Shown here one piece after another: positions 1 to 6,268 of a stretch of DNA of 6,291 nucleotides (position 1 is the first letter of the stretch; each line of letters opens with the position of its first letter). The notes under the pieces are model-generated. The model was not told the DNA's origin. It searched no databases and saw only the letters and a list, made by a program, of their open reading frames with translations. The DNA comes from Rickettsiales bacterium (GTDB lineage Bacteria > Pseudomonadota > Alphaproteobacteria > Rickettsiales > Anaplasmataceae). Position numbers and translations under genes: made by a program. The stretch lies in NCBI GenBank assembly GCA_031284675.1, contig JAITXQ010000012.1:1-6291 (forward strand), in the 5' to 3' direction.

Positions 1-91
1 TTGCTATTTTTGTACTTGCTTGACCTGTTTCTTTAACCAGCTTAACAGCTTCTAATTTAAATTCTGCTGTGTATTCTCTTCTATTTGTCAT
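1..91 (-). CDS. IS3-family transposase OrfA, N-terminal 30 residues (partial)
   Basis: The minus-strand frame starts with ATG at 91-89 and stays open to the window edge. It begins MTNRREYTAEFKLEAVKLVK and continues ETGQASTKIA. This basic, helical N-terminus, with the R-x-Y-T-x-E-F-K-x-E-A-V-x-L pattern, is typical of the small DNA-binding OrfA of IS3-family elements, which carries a helix-turn-helix for recognising the element ends. In this family OrfA is normally joined to the DDE integrase OrfB by programmed -1 frameshifting, but that region is not in the window. A good ribosome binding site, AGAGGTG on the minus strand (bases 102-96), lies four bases before the start codon. Whether the full element is intact cannot be judged. 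Confidence 0.75.
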   Translation of the reverse strand, partial: MTNRREYTAEFKLEAVKLVKETGQASTKIA

Positions 92-150
92 ATTACACCT
101 CTTTGAAAAAACGTTTTAACTTTCTTCTCTACTTTTTCTGGGTAAGGTCA
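1..150 (-). mobile_element. IS3-family insertion sequence, one end only
   Basis: The terminal part of an insertion sequence runs off the left edge of the window. Read on the minus strand it starts at base 150 with TGACCTTACCCAGAAAAAGT, which has the 5'-TG terminus and general look of an IS3-family terminal repeat. About 59 bases further in lies the start codon of a transposase orfA, the usual spacing for this family. The other end, the second inverted repeat and orfB are outside the window, so the exact boundary and any target duplication cannot be confirmed. The element abuts a probable IS630 transposase fragment, suggesting insertion into older mobile DNA. Confidence 0.65.
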
Positions 151-245
151 GACAATGCTATTGTTTATAAATCCAAACGAATTTGCTCAAAATCAGGGTT
201 CTTTATCTTCCTTCCTATTCTCCTAAGCTTAAATCAATTATTGAA
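151..245 (+). pseudogene. IS630-type transposase fragment, frameshifted
   Basis: Two short plus-strand pieces in different frames resemble consecutive parts of the C-terminal catalytic domain of IS630-family DDE transposases. The frame from 151 reads DNAIVYKSKRI, matching the D-N-A-x-x-H-K-S-K-R block that carries the second catalytic aspartate. The frame from 183 then reads LLKIRVLYLPSYSPKLKSII, matching the L-P-P-Y-S-P-D-L-N-P-I-E block that carries the final acidic residue. The order and spacing are right, but a frameshift near 183 separates them, and the second block has one extra residue before its glutamate, so the copy is dead. The 5' part is missing because the IS3 element abuts at 150. 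The right boundary is uncertain, because the fragment overlaps the 3' end of the gene on the other strand. Chance resemblance is possible, since the matched stretch is short. Confidence 0.55.
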
Positions 246-1117
246 ATATTCTCTTCGTCAAAATCTATGTCTCCGATTAACATACCATCAGTAACATTCA
301 AAAGTTCTGGTGGAGAAATGATAGTTCTGTTATTACCAGCCCTCATTCCTATAACCCCAAGCTCCATAGCAAGTGGTACTTTTTTATTACCAACTTTAAA
401 TTGCACTGTTTGATTCTTGACTATATATTCACCATTATGCCCCCTTACGCTATAATTAACCGATATTTCGTCACCACACTTCACCTGTCTTCCAGTCTTG
501 TTAATTAAGCCATTAAAAATCATCAGATTACTTACTGAGTCGGGGTATTTATTTTTTACTTCGACTAGTTTGATATAATAAGAGTTAAAACTTATTTTAC
601 TGCCATTAGCAAGATTGTTTATCGTAACTACACGCTCTCCGCCTTCCTTCATCCCTATTACCCCTAAACCCACCTCTTTCCAGTTATCTTGGCCTATTTC
701 CAAATTAACATCAGAAACTTGGCTGAGTAATGGAAGTGATGTTGCTAAATCATTATTAGAAATTTTATACATTTGTAATAGCACTTCCTGACCACAGAAA
801 GCTTTGCTGCCATTACCTCCAGTAATTTCATAAAAATTTATCGAATTTTCTTCTTTTTGCTGTGTTATTTCTTCTAAATATTCTGTCAGTCCATGCTTTT
901 CAATATAGCGGTCAAGTGCTGATTCAAGTATTGGCTTCACTAGATAATATGCTATCGTCTGTACCAAGCCATCACGCGTAGCATTTATCTCATAAAGTTT
1001 GTCCTTTTTTTCCGGTTTACCTTTGTTCATATAAACAATAATAAGCACGAAAGCAGAAGTTAAAGTAAGAATCATTACTGTGGAAATAAGCAATTGTAAT
1101 ATAATTTTCCTAACCAT
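215..1117 (-). CDS. membrane-anchored protein with two degenerate FKBP-like domains
   Basis: This 300-residue protein has one hydrophobic segment at about residues 5-29, preceded by basic residues. It is probably an N-terminal membrane anchor or uncleaved signal, placing the rest in the periplasm. After a helical linker (about 40-95) come two FKBP-fold-like units, about 103-188 and 206-297. Each has a G-x-x-V-x-x-x-Y-like first strand (around 109-117 and 214-222) and an L-G-V-I-G-M motif (151-156 and 253-258) followed by a glycine-rich turn and an R-x-x-x-I strand. The tryptophan lining the floor of the FKBP12 pocket aligns with valine in unit 1 and methionine in unit 2, and the F-D-S-S aspartate is not evident. 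Proline isomerase activity is therefore doubtful, and a chaperone or binding role is more likely. The start codon overlaps the end of the prenyl synthase gene by eight bases, so the two are probably translated in tandem. The stop codon falls inside an IS630-like remnant on the other strand, so the last few residues may be altered. Confidence 0.7.
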   Translation of the reverse strand: MVRKIILQLLISTVMILTLTSAFVLIIVYMNKGKPEKKDKLYEINATRDGLVQTIAYYLVKPILESALDRYIEKHGLTEYLEEITQQKEENSINFYEITGGNGSKAFCGQEVLLQMYKISNNDLATSLPLLSQVSDVNLEIGQDNWKEVGLGVIGMKEGGERVVTINNLANGSKISFNSYYIKLVEVKNKYPDSVSNLMIFNGLINKTGRQVKCGDEISVNYSVRGHNGEYIVKNQTVQFKVGNKKVPLAMELGVIGMRAGNNRTIISPPELLNVTDGMLIGDIDFDEENISIIDLSLGE

Positions 1118-1910
1118 CTTTTTTTACTTGATTCAATAAATCATATAAATAATTAGTATCTCCTGAAAGCGTACTCAAATTATCCAAGGCTTGTTTAAAG
1201 AGGCTGTCTATATAGTCCTCTACTTCACTTTTACCAAGCACAGACATTAAATTATTTGCTTTATCTTGTTCGTAGTCTTCAATATCATCCTGAGCTTGAA
1301 AAATAAGCCCTAGATTTATTCCATAGTTATATAACGCTCTCCGTTGTTCATCTGTAGCACCCCCTATTATAGCGCCTATTTCACATGAAGCTGCAAATAG
1401 TTTCGCAGTTTTCATCAAGTGAATTTCTTTTATTTTATCAAAATCTGCGTCAATATCTAAAATCTGTCCTTCTACCATTCCCCTAACTCCTATCGCTTGC
1501 GAGAGCACCTTTATAATTTCACAGCGTTCACTACTATCTTCATCCAGCGAAGATAATACCTCAAAAGCTAGAGTAAGTAGTGCATCTCCGGCAAGCACTG
1601 CTGTTGCTTCATCAAATTTTTTATGGCAGCTTAGCTGGCCTCTGCGAGTGTCGCTGTTATCCATACACGGTAAATCATCGTGAATAAGAGAGTAAGCATG
1701 AACAAATTCAATTGCTGCAGCAACTGATATTGCTCTTTTAGCTTCCACGTTAAACACTCGCGATGAAGCTATGACTAGAAAAGGACGTATATGTTTTGCA
1801 GGAGCAAGAAGTACATAACGCATAGCTGATATAAGCTTGTTTTGGCTATCTTCAGATAAAAATTTATTTATTTCTGCAATAAGCAAATTTTTTGTTGTTT
1901 CGTCTAGCAT
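1110..1910 (-). CDS. ispA: polyprenyl synthetase, probably farnesyl diphosphate synthase
   Basis: This cytosolic trans-prenyltransferase condenses IPP with allylic diphosphates to make the C15 chain used for undecaprenyl phosphate and quinone side chains. The first aspartate-rich motif is DDLPCMD (residues 78-84), followed by the R-R-G triplet at 89-91. Other family blocks are GDALLTLAFEVLS (108-120), MVEGQ (145-149), HLMKTAKLF (164-172) and the second aspartate-rich motif in FQAQDDIED (204-212). A single aromatic, Y73, five residues before the first motif, together with the two-residue insertion inside that motif, fits bacterial type II farnesyl diphosphate synthases. Chain length is not proven. 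At 266 residues it is shorter than the usual 290-300. The loss lies after the second aspartate motif, where E. coli IspA has a G-K-x-x-G-x-D loop. The G-G-K-x-x-R-P motif reads P-A-K-H-I-R-P (37-43) but keeps the lysine and arginine. No clear Shine-Dalgarno sequence precedes the ATG. The next gene overlaps its stop codon. Confidence 0.88.
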   Translation of the reverse strand: MLDETTKNLLIAEINKFLSEDSQNKLISAMRYVLLAPAKHIRPFLVIASSRVFNVEAKRAISVAAAIEFVHAYSLIHDDLPCMDNSDTRRGQLSCHKKFDEATAVLAGDALLTLAFEVLSSLDEDSSERCEIIKVLSQAIGVRGMVEGQILDIDADFDKIKEIHLMKTAKLFAASCEIGAIIGGATDEQRRALYNYGINLGLIFQAQDDIEDYEQDKANNLMSVLGKSEVEDYIDSLFKQALDNLSTLSGDTNYLYDLLNQVKKDG

Positions 1911-2061
1911 TTTTTAGTTTGTGAATTGCTCAGTGTATAATACTGAAGCACACCTCAGCTGGAGCGGTAGAAAACTGTATAATAGCTTATCAACCATAAA
2001 AGATATTGCAAACATAAAAATTTTTTATAACATCAAAGAATAGGTTATTTTTTGGTAAAAA
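1911..2061. promoter_or_regulatory. divergent spacer between ispA and acpP, probable promoters both ways
   Basis: This 151-base spacer separates two divergent start codons and must hold promoters for both gene groups. It contains two exact copies of TGTATAATA (1934-1942 and 1976-1984), spaced 42 bases start to start. Each includes a perfect TATAAT on the plus strand and TATTAT on the minus strand. The first lies between TCAGT (1930-1934) and ACTGA (1942-1946), forming a small dyad. No convincing -35 hexamer sits 16-18 bases from either copy, so the true promoter and its direction are uncertain. A TTGCAA at 2006-2011 followed by TATAAC at 2026-2031 is another weak candidate for acpP, with a short 14-base gap. 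No RNA gene was recognised. Confidence 0.45.
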
Positions 2062-2322
2062 ATGAACAGCGAACTAGCAAAGAGTACTAGAGAAGACATA
2101 GAGACAAAAGTAAAAAAGATTATACTAGAGCACATTAGTAAGGATGTAGAGAAATTCAATAGCTCTTCAAAGCTTTCAGAGCATGGTTCAGACAGTTTAG
2201 ATGCGGTTGAAATCATCATGGCAGCAGAAGAAGAGTTTGGAATAGAAATTCCGGATGAAGATGCACAAAAAATGGAAACTATGGAGCAAATAGTTGAGTA
2301 CATTAGTAATAAAAAAGGCTAA
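2062..2322 (+). CDS. acpP: acyl carrier protein
   Basis: This small acidic four-helix protein of 86 residues carries growing acyl chains during type II fatty acid synthesis in the cytosol. The phosphopantetheine attachment site is S45 in the motif HGSDSLDAVEI (41-51). It is followed by the recognition helix with acidic residues E50 and E56-E58 (AAEEEFGIEIPDEDA), as expected for docking to FabF and other enzymes. The protein has about nine more N-terminal residues than E. coli AcpP. No ATG lies between the chosen start and the conserved helix I, so this start is preferred. No clear Shine-Dalgarno sequence precedes it; only A-rich sequence is seen. fabF follows after 13 bases, the usual acpP-fabF arrangement, and both are probably on one transcript. 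Confidence 0.95.
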   Translation: MNSELAKSTREDIETKVKKIILEHISKDVEKFNSSSKLSEHGSDSLDAVEIIMAAEEEFGIEIPDEDAQKMETMEQIVEYISNKKG

Positions 2323-2335
2323 TAATTAGTGTTAA

Positions 2336-3607
2336 ATGAGCAGAAGAATAGTAGTTACTGGTGTTGGTTTAATCACTCCACTAGCGGCAGATGTTGACAA
2401 CACTTGGTCAAGGCTGATAAAAGGCGAGTCTGGCATAAAAGCAATTAATACAGATAGATTTGATTCTTCTGATCTTGCTTGCAAAGTTGCAGGACAGATT
2501 CCCCTGCAATCCGACAATATTGAGCACTATTTTAATCCATTAGATTATATTTCTGAGAAAGACCTAAAAAGGACAGATCGTTTTATCCATTACGGTATTG
2601 CAGCAGCTATTCAGGCAGTAAACGATTCATTAATTTTAGAAAATAAAAATATCAATCGGGAACGTATTGGTGTGACTATTGGCTCTGGTATAGGTGGTCT
2701 TCCGTCAATTCAAGAAAATGTCATTACCATGCAAGAAAAAGGACCCAGACGTGTCAGTCCATTTTTTGTTCCTGCAAGTTTAATAAATTTGATATCTGGC
2801 CATATTTCTATTAAATATGAATTTACAGGTCCAAACGATTCAGCGGTAACCGCATGTGCAACAGGTGCGCATGCAATTATAAACTCAGCAAGAGCTATAA
2901 AACTTGGTGAAGCGGATGTAATGATTGCAGGTGGAGCAGAAAGTGCACTATGCAGAGTTGGCATCGCAGGTTTTGCATCTATGAAAGCACTATCAACTAA
3001 ATTTAACGATAAACCCGAAGAAGCTTCAAGGCCATGGGATGAAAAACGCGATGGATTTGTCATGGGTGAAGGAGCGGGTATATTGGTGCTGGAAGAATAT
3101 GAAAATGCAAAAAAAAGAGGGGCAAAAATATATGCTGAATTGGTTGGATACGGACTAACAGGAGATGCTCATCACATCACGGCACCACATCCAGAAGGAA
3201 GAGGTGCATTTAAAGCAATGCACCTTGCTTTGAAGAGTGCACAAATTAATCCCAATCAAGTAGGGTATATCAATGCACATGGAACTTCAACACCACTTGG
3301 AGATAAAATCGAAGTGATAGCAATGAAAAAGTTGTTCGGCGATTACGCTTATAAAATACCAGTTTCTTCAACTAAATCTTCTATAGGACATTTACTTGGT
3401 GCTGCAGGAAGCGTTGAAGCAATATTCATTATTCTTGCATTAAATAGTGGAATTATTCCGCCAACTTTGAATCTGCATAAACCTTCGGAAGGATGTGACT
3501 TAAATTTTGTACCGTTTAAAGCTCAGAAGCATAAAATTCAATATGCGCTTTCTAATTCGTTTGGTTTTGGTGGTACTAATGCATCACTCATCTTTGGACA
3601 AGTATAA
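2336..3607 (+). CDS. fabF: 3-oxoacyl-[acyl-carrier-protein] synthase II
   Basis: This condensing enzyme extends acyl-ACP by two carbons with malonyl-ACP in fatty acid elongation. The 423-residue length is close to the usual 410-420. The N-terminus MSRRIVVTGVGLITPLA is the classic thiolase-fold start. The nucleophile is C174 in VTACATGAH (171-179). The two catalytic histidines are H315 in NAHGTSTPLGD (313-323) and H352 in STKSSIGHLLGAAG (345-358), with K347 also conserved. The C-terminal glycine loop NSFGFGGTNAS (407-417) is present. The Cys-His-His triad distinguishes it from FabH, and its pairing with acpP supports FabF rather than FabB. It starts 13 bases after the acpP stop, with no recognisable ribosome binding site in the gap, so translation may depend on coupling. 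No truncation or missing residue was seen. Confidence 0.95.
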   Translation: MSRRIVVTGVGLITPLAADVDNTWSRLIKGESGIKAINTDRFDSSDLACKVAGQIPLQSDNIEHYFNPLDYISEKDLKRTDRFIHYGIAAAIQAVNDSLILENKNINRERIGVTIGSGIGGLPSIQENVITMQEKGPRRVSPFFVPASLINLISGHISIKYEFTGPNDSAVTACATGAHAIINSARAIKLGEADVMIAGGAESALCRVGIAGFASMKALSTKFNDKPEEASRPWDEKRDGFVMGEGAGILVLEEYENAKKRGAKIYAELVGYGLTGDAHHITAPHPEGRGAFKAMHLALKSAQINPNQVGYINAHGTSTPLGDKIEVIAMKKLFGDYAYKIPVSSTKSSIGHLLGAAGSVEAIFIILALNSGIIPPTLNLHKPSEGCDLNFVPFKAQKHKIQYALSNSFGFGGTNASLIFGQV

Positions 3608-3646
3608 TCGATTCTATGTTTTTAGACCATAAAGTTATCATGTGAT

Positions 3647-3674
3647 TTGCCTTCTACTGTCGATTCACTATACT
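3647..3674 (+). promoter_or_regulatory. candidate sigma-70-type promoter for murA-thyX
   Basis: TTGCCT (3647-3652, four of six to the -35 consensus) and TATACT (3669-3674, five of six to the -10 consensus) are separated by 16 bases. Transcription would start near 3680, leaving a leader of about 20 bases before the murA ATG at 3701. The gap between fabF and murA is 93 bases, and I saw no clear terminator in it, so murA could also be reached by read-through from acpP-fabF. In AT-rich DNA such matches occur by chance, so this is tentative. Confidence 0.45.
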
Positions 3675-3700
3675 TATTCGGTAAGATCTAGCTTAATTAA

Positions 3701-4978
3701 ATGCATAAAATATTAGTAAGGAGTAACCATAAACCCTTGGTTGGAAAAATCAAGATTAATGGTTCAAAGAATGCTATTTTACCAATAATGGCAGCAAGCC
3801 TATTGAGCAGTTCTTCAGTAATTTTACATAATGTACCTGATTTAATTGATGTACATCTGATGTTTGAGCTACTTGAGAGTCTTGGAGCAGAAATGAACTT
3901 TATGCACAATAAAGATTATAAAGCAAATCATACTTTAGAAATTGACTGCAGCAATATCAACAATCACATGATATCATATAAAACTGCAAGTAAGCTGCGA
4001 GCATCTTTTTTAATGCTAGGTCCAATGCTCGGTAGATTTGGTAAAATTACAACAGTCTTTCCTGGTGGATGTAACATCGGAAAGCGTCCCGTTGATATGC
4101 ACATTAAGGCATTAGAAGAAATGGGAGCCAAAATTGAGGTGGATGGCTGCAAAATAACGGCAACAGTAAAAGGAAAATTGCAAGGAAGAGAAATCACATT
4201 TGAGAAAATGAGCGTTGGTGCAACAGAAAATATAATAATGGTAGCAACACTTGCAGAAGGAGTAACAATAATAAACAACGCTGCAACAGAGCCGGAAATT
4301 CTTGATTTAATAGAGTTCCTAAAGAAAATGGGTGCTAATATTGAAATCAATAGTACAAAGGTCATAATAACAGGAGTTGAAGTATTAAATGGATGTGCCC
4401 ACAAAATAATGTCAGATCGCATAGAAGCTGGTACGTACGCACTAGCTGCTGTAATAACCAACGGTGAGCTGGAGTTAGAAGAAATAAATCTATCTGATAT
4501 AAGATGTATTGCAAATGAATTGGAAGCTATAGGAGCTAGAGTTGAATTACATGACGAGGGCATTATTATTTCCAGAAAAAATGGCTCTATTAAATCTATC
4601 AACGTTGCAACAGATTCGTACCCTAACTTCCCCAGTGATATGCAACCACAATTGATGTCCGCAATGTGCATTGCTGATGGGATATCGGTAATTGAAGAAA
4701 ACATTTTTGAAAATAGGTTTACACATGTAAATGAATTGAGAAAGTTAGGTGCTAATATTAATATAGAGAAAAATAAAGCTATTATAAAGGGAATAAAAAG
4801 CTTTTCTGGAGCTAATCTATATGCTACTGACTTAAGGTCAACAGCAGCTTTGGTACTTGCTTCTCTGGTGGCTAGTGGAGAAACTACAATAAATAATTCG
4901 TATCATTTATGGAGAGGATATGAAGCAATGCACAAAAAACTCAATTCATGTGGAGCTAACATCTCCATTTTATCTTGA
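3701..4978 (+). CDS. murA: UDP-N-acetylglucosamine 1-carboxyvinyltransferase
   Basis: MurA transfers enolpyruvate from PEP to UDP-GlcNAc, the first committed step of lipid II and peptidoglycan precursor synthesis in the cytosol. The 425 residues match the usual length and the two-domain inside-out barrel. Landmarks are K23 in INGSKNA (19-25), the mobile catalytic loop PGGCNIGKRPVDMH with C124 (121-134), the TDSYPNFPSDMQPQ block with D313 (304-317), D377 and R379 in ATDLRS, and R405 in HLWRGYEAM near the C-terminus. Cysteine at 124, rather than aspartate, is the form known to be alkylated by fosfomycin, so sensitivity is predicted. The start codon follows an A/T-rich leader with no clear Shine-Dalgarno sequence. 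thyX follows nine bases after the stop. Retention of MurA fits the known lipid II pathway of wall-poor Rickettsiales such as Wolbachia. Confidence 0.95.
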   Translation: MHKILVRSNHKPLVGKIKINGSKNAILPIMAASLLSSSSVILHNVPDLIDVHLMFELLESLGAEMNFMHNKDYKANHTLEIDCSNINNHMISYKTASKLRASFLMLGPMLGRFGKITTVFPGGCNIGKRPVDMHIKALEEMGAKIEVDGCKITATVKGKLQGREITFEKMSVGATENIIMVATLAEGVTIINNAATEPEILDLIEFLKKMGANIEINSTKVIITGVEVLNGCAHKIMSDRIEAGTYALAAVITNGELELEEINLSDIRCIANELEAIGARVELHDEGIIISRKNGSIKSINVATDSYPNFPSDMQPQLMSAMCIADGISVIEENIFENRFTHVNELRKLGANINIEKNKAIIKGIKSFSGANLYATDLRSTAALVLASLVASGETTINNSYHLWRGYEAMHKKLNSCGANISILS

Positions 4979-4981
4979 GGA
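4976..4981 (+). promoter_or_regulatory. thyX ribosome binding site overlapping the murA stop
   Basis: TGAGGA provides both the murA stop codon (TGA, 4976-4978) and a GAGGA Shine-Dalgarno core, six bases before the thyX ATG at 4988. The arrangement suggests that ribosomes ending murA could help start thyX. It fixes the thyX start, and it contrasts with the weak or absent sites before ispA, acpP, fabF and murA. Confidence 0.75.
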
Positions 4982-4987
4982 TATTTT

Positions 4988-5851
4988 ATGAACGAAGAAC
5001 GTTATCCAACCAAACGAACCACAGTAAAAGAAATAGATAAAATTCTATATGAGGAACATAAGGTATTAGATCATGGATTTATTCGAGTAGTGGACTATAT
5101 GGGCTCTGATAGCGCTATAGTCCAAGCTGCTCGTGTTTCTTATGGAAAGGGAACAAAACAGATAAATCAAGATGAAGCGCTTATAAAATATTTAATGAGA
5201 CATCACCACACAACTCCATTTGAAATGTGTGAAATGAAGTTTCACGTGAAACTTCCCATTTTTGTTGCAAGACAATGGATAAGACATAGAACTGCAAATG
5301 TGAATGAATATTCTGCAAGGTATTCAATACTTGATAATGAATTCTATATACCAAAACCAGAGCAGGTTGCAAAACAATCTGATAATAATAAACAAGGTAG
5401 CGGTGAAGCTTTTGATTCGGATACCTCAAAGGAAATAATAGATTCTCTGACAGATGACTCTAATTTAGTATATTCTCATTATAGCAAATTTATTGAGCAG
5501 GGGCTCGCAAGAGAAATTGCTCGAACTAACCTAACGCTTAATTACTACACGCAATTTTATTGGAAGATAGATCTACATAACCTTCTTCATTTTTTGAGGC
5601 TTAGAGCTGATAAACATGCCCAATATGAAATCAGAATCTATGCAGAAGTTATGCTGGATATAATAAAGAAGTGGGTCCCATTAGCTTACAGTGCCTTCGT
5701 TGAATATTGCTTAGAATCAGCTTGCATTTCAAGAACCGGTCTAGAAATAATTCGTAAATTAATTAAAGGAGAGAATGTTACTAGAGAAGAAAGCAGTATT
5801 GGTAAAAGAGAATGGGACGAGCTGATGTCCATACTCGATAAACAATCTTAA
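4988..5851 (+). CDS. thyX: flavin-dependent thymidylate synthase
   Basis: ThyX makes dTMP from dUMP using methylene-tetrahydrofolate as carbon donor and reduced FAD as hydride source, replacing ThyA. The signature R-H-R-x7-S is at 99-109 ([11 protein letters not shown]), followed by ARYS. The FAD-contact block [10 protein letters not shown] is at 71-80. The distal conserved blocks are AREIART (174-180), [17 protein letters not shown] (187-203) and [12 protein letters not shown] (205-216). At 287 residues it is longer than the compact Thermotoga enzyme of about 220. The extra length is an N-terminal extension before VLDHGF, a polar, probably flexible stretch at about 125-160 rich in N, S, D and Q, and a C-terminal tail after about 245. 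It is the last gene of a likely murA-thyX transcript. No broken motif was seen. Confidence 0.95.
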   Translation: MNEERYPTKRTTVKEIDKILYEEHKVLDHGFIRVVDYMGSDSAIVQAARVSYGKGTKQINQDEALIKYLMRHHHTTPFEMCEMKFHVKLPIFVARQWIRHRTANVNEYSARYSILDNEFYIPKPEQVAKQSDNNKQGSGEAFDSDTSKEIIDSLTDDSNLVYSHYSKFIEQGLAREIARTNLTLNYYTQFYWKIDLHNLLHFLRLRADKHAQYEIRIYAEVMLDIIKKWVPLAYSAFVEYCLESACISRTGLEIIRKLIKGENVTREESSIGKREWDELMSILDKQS

Positions 5852-5895
5852 AGACAAAGGCATATGCGTCAATCTTTATGGCAATTGTATATCTT

Positions 5896-6195
5896 TCATG
5901 GATTTATAGGCATAAACAGCAATTTACCAGTATTTTTATCAACCGATATATCAACTATTTTTGAGTTTGTCCTTTCTGTTGTTTCATAAAGTTTTACAGC
6001 TTTCTTTAACATTAATGTTGCATTTCTAAGCGTAACGTAAATCTCACAATAGTCTGAAGAATTTTCAATATACATATTATATGAATAAGAATTTACAGCC
6101 AGCTCTACTGCCCTACAAACTTCCTCTGATGTAAAATTAGCAACTCCTGTATTAGGACAAAAGCCAACCGCTCCTCTATTAACGCTAATTCTGGA
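5896..6195 (-). pseudogene. unidentified gene remnant, 99 open codons without a start
   Basis: Read on the minus strand, a frame lies open between a TAA at 6198-6196 and a TGA at 5898-5896, giving 99 codons. No ATG, GTG or TTG occurs in its first 40 codons; the first ATG is codon 41 (6075-6073), which has no Shine-Dalgarno sequence before it. The composition looks like a real soluble alpha/beta protein: EEVCRAVELAVNSYSYNMYI, then a helix NATLMLKKAVKLYETTER and a C-terminal strand pair KIVDISVDKNTGKLLFMPIN. Cysteines are at positions 13, 27 and 50. A stop-free run of this length is unlikely by chance at this base composition, so I read it as the 3' part of a gene that lost its 5' end. I do not recognise the family. 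A short 59-residue gene from codon 41 is the alternative. Confidence 0.45.
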
Positions 6196-6258
6196 TTAAA
6201 AAGAGAATAGAAAAGGCAGGAGAGTAGGGTAAACTCAACAAATACAAAAAAAATAGAT

Positions 6259-6262
6259 GAGG
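6259..6262 (+). promoter_or_regulatory. ribosome binding site for the gene starting at 6269
   Basis: GAGG, within ATGAGG, lies six bases before an ATG at 6269. It is the main reason to call a coding start at the right edge. Upstream, 6196-6258 is purine- and A-rich with no gene and no clear promoter hexamer pair. Confidence 0.5.
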
Positions 6263-6268
6263 TTATCC

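Noticed and set aside
85..294. 69-codon plus-strand open frame across the IS end
   Set aside because: It crosses the IS3 terminus, so it is not a gene as a whole. Only its middle part is meaningful, as one half of the IS630-like remnant.
1951..1990. tRNA-like string CTCAGCTGGAGCGGTAGA in the divergent spacer
   Set aside because: It recalls a D-arm, but no acceptor stem, anticodon arm or T-arm (GTTCGAATC-like) can be found around it.
2710..3063. Minus-strand open frame opposite fabF
   Set aside because: It is fully inside a clear fabF gene and shows no family motif.
3964..4704. Long minus-strand open frame of 246 codons opposite murA
   Set aside because: It lies wholly inside murA, which has all its catalytic motifs. 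The antisense frame has biased composition (I, S, P, A rich) and no recognisable motif, so it is a shadow.
5849..5878. Possible terminator after thyX: TAAAGA and TCTTTA around the palindrome GCATATGC
   Set aside because: The six-base stem is AT-rich and the loop long, with no T-run after it, so it does not meet the pattern of an intrinsic terminator.
5864..5989. 41-codon plus-strand frame starting MRQSLWQLYIFHG
   Set aside because: It overlaps the longer and more protein-like minus-strand frame, has no ribosome binding site and no recognisable similarity.
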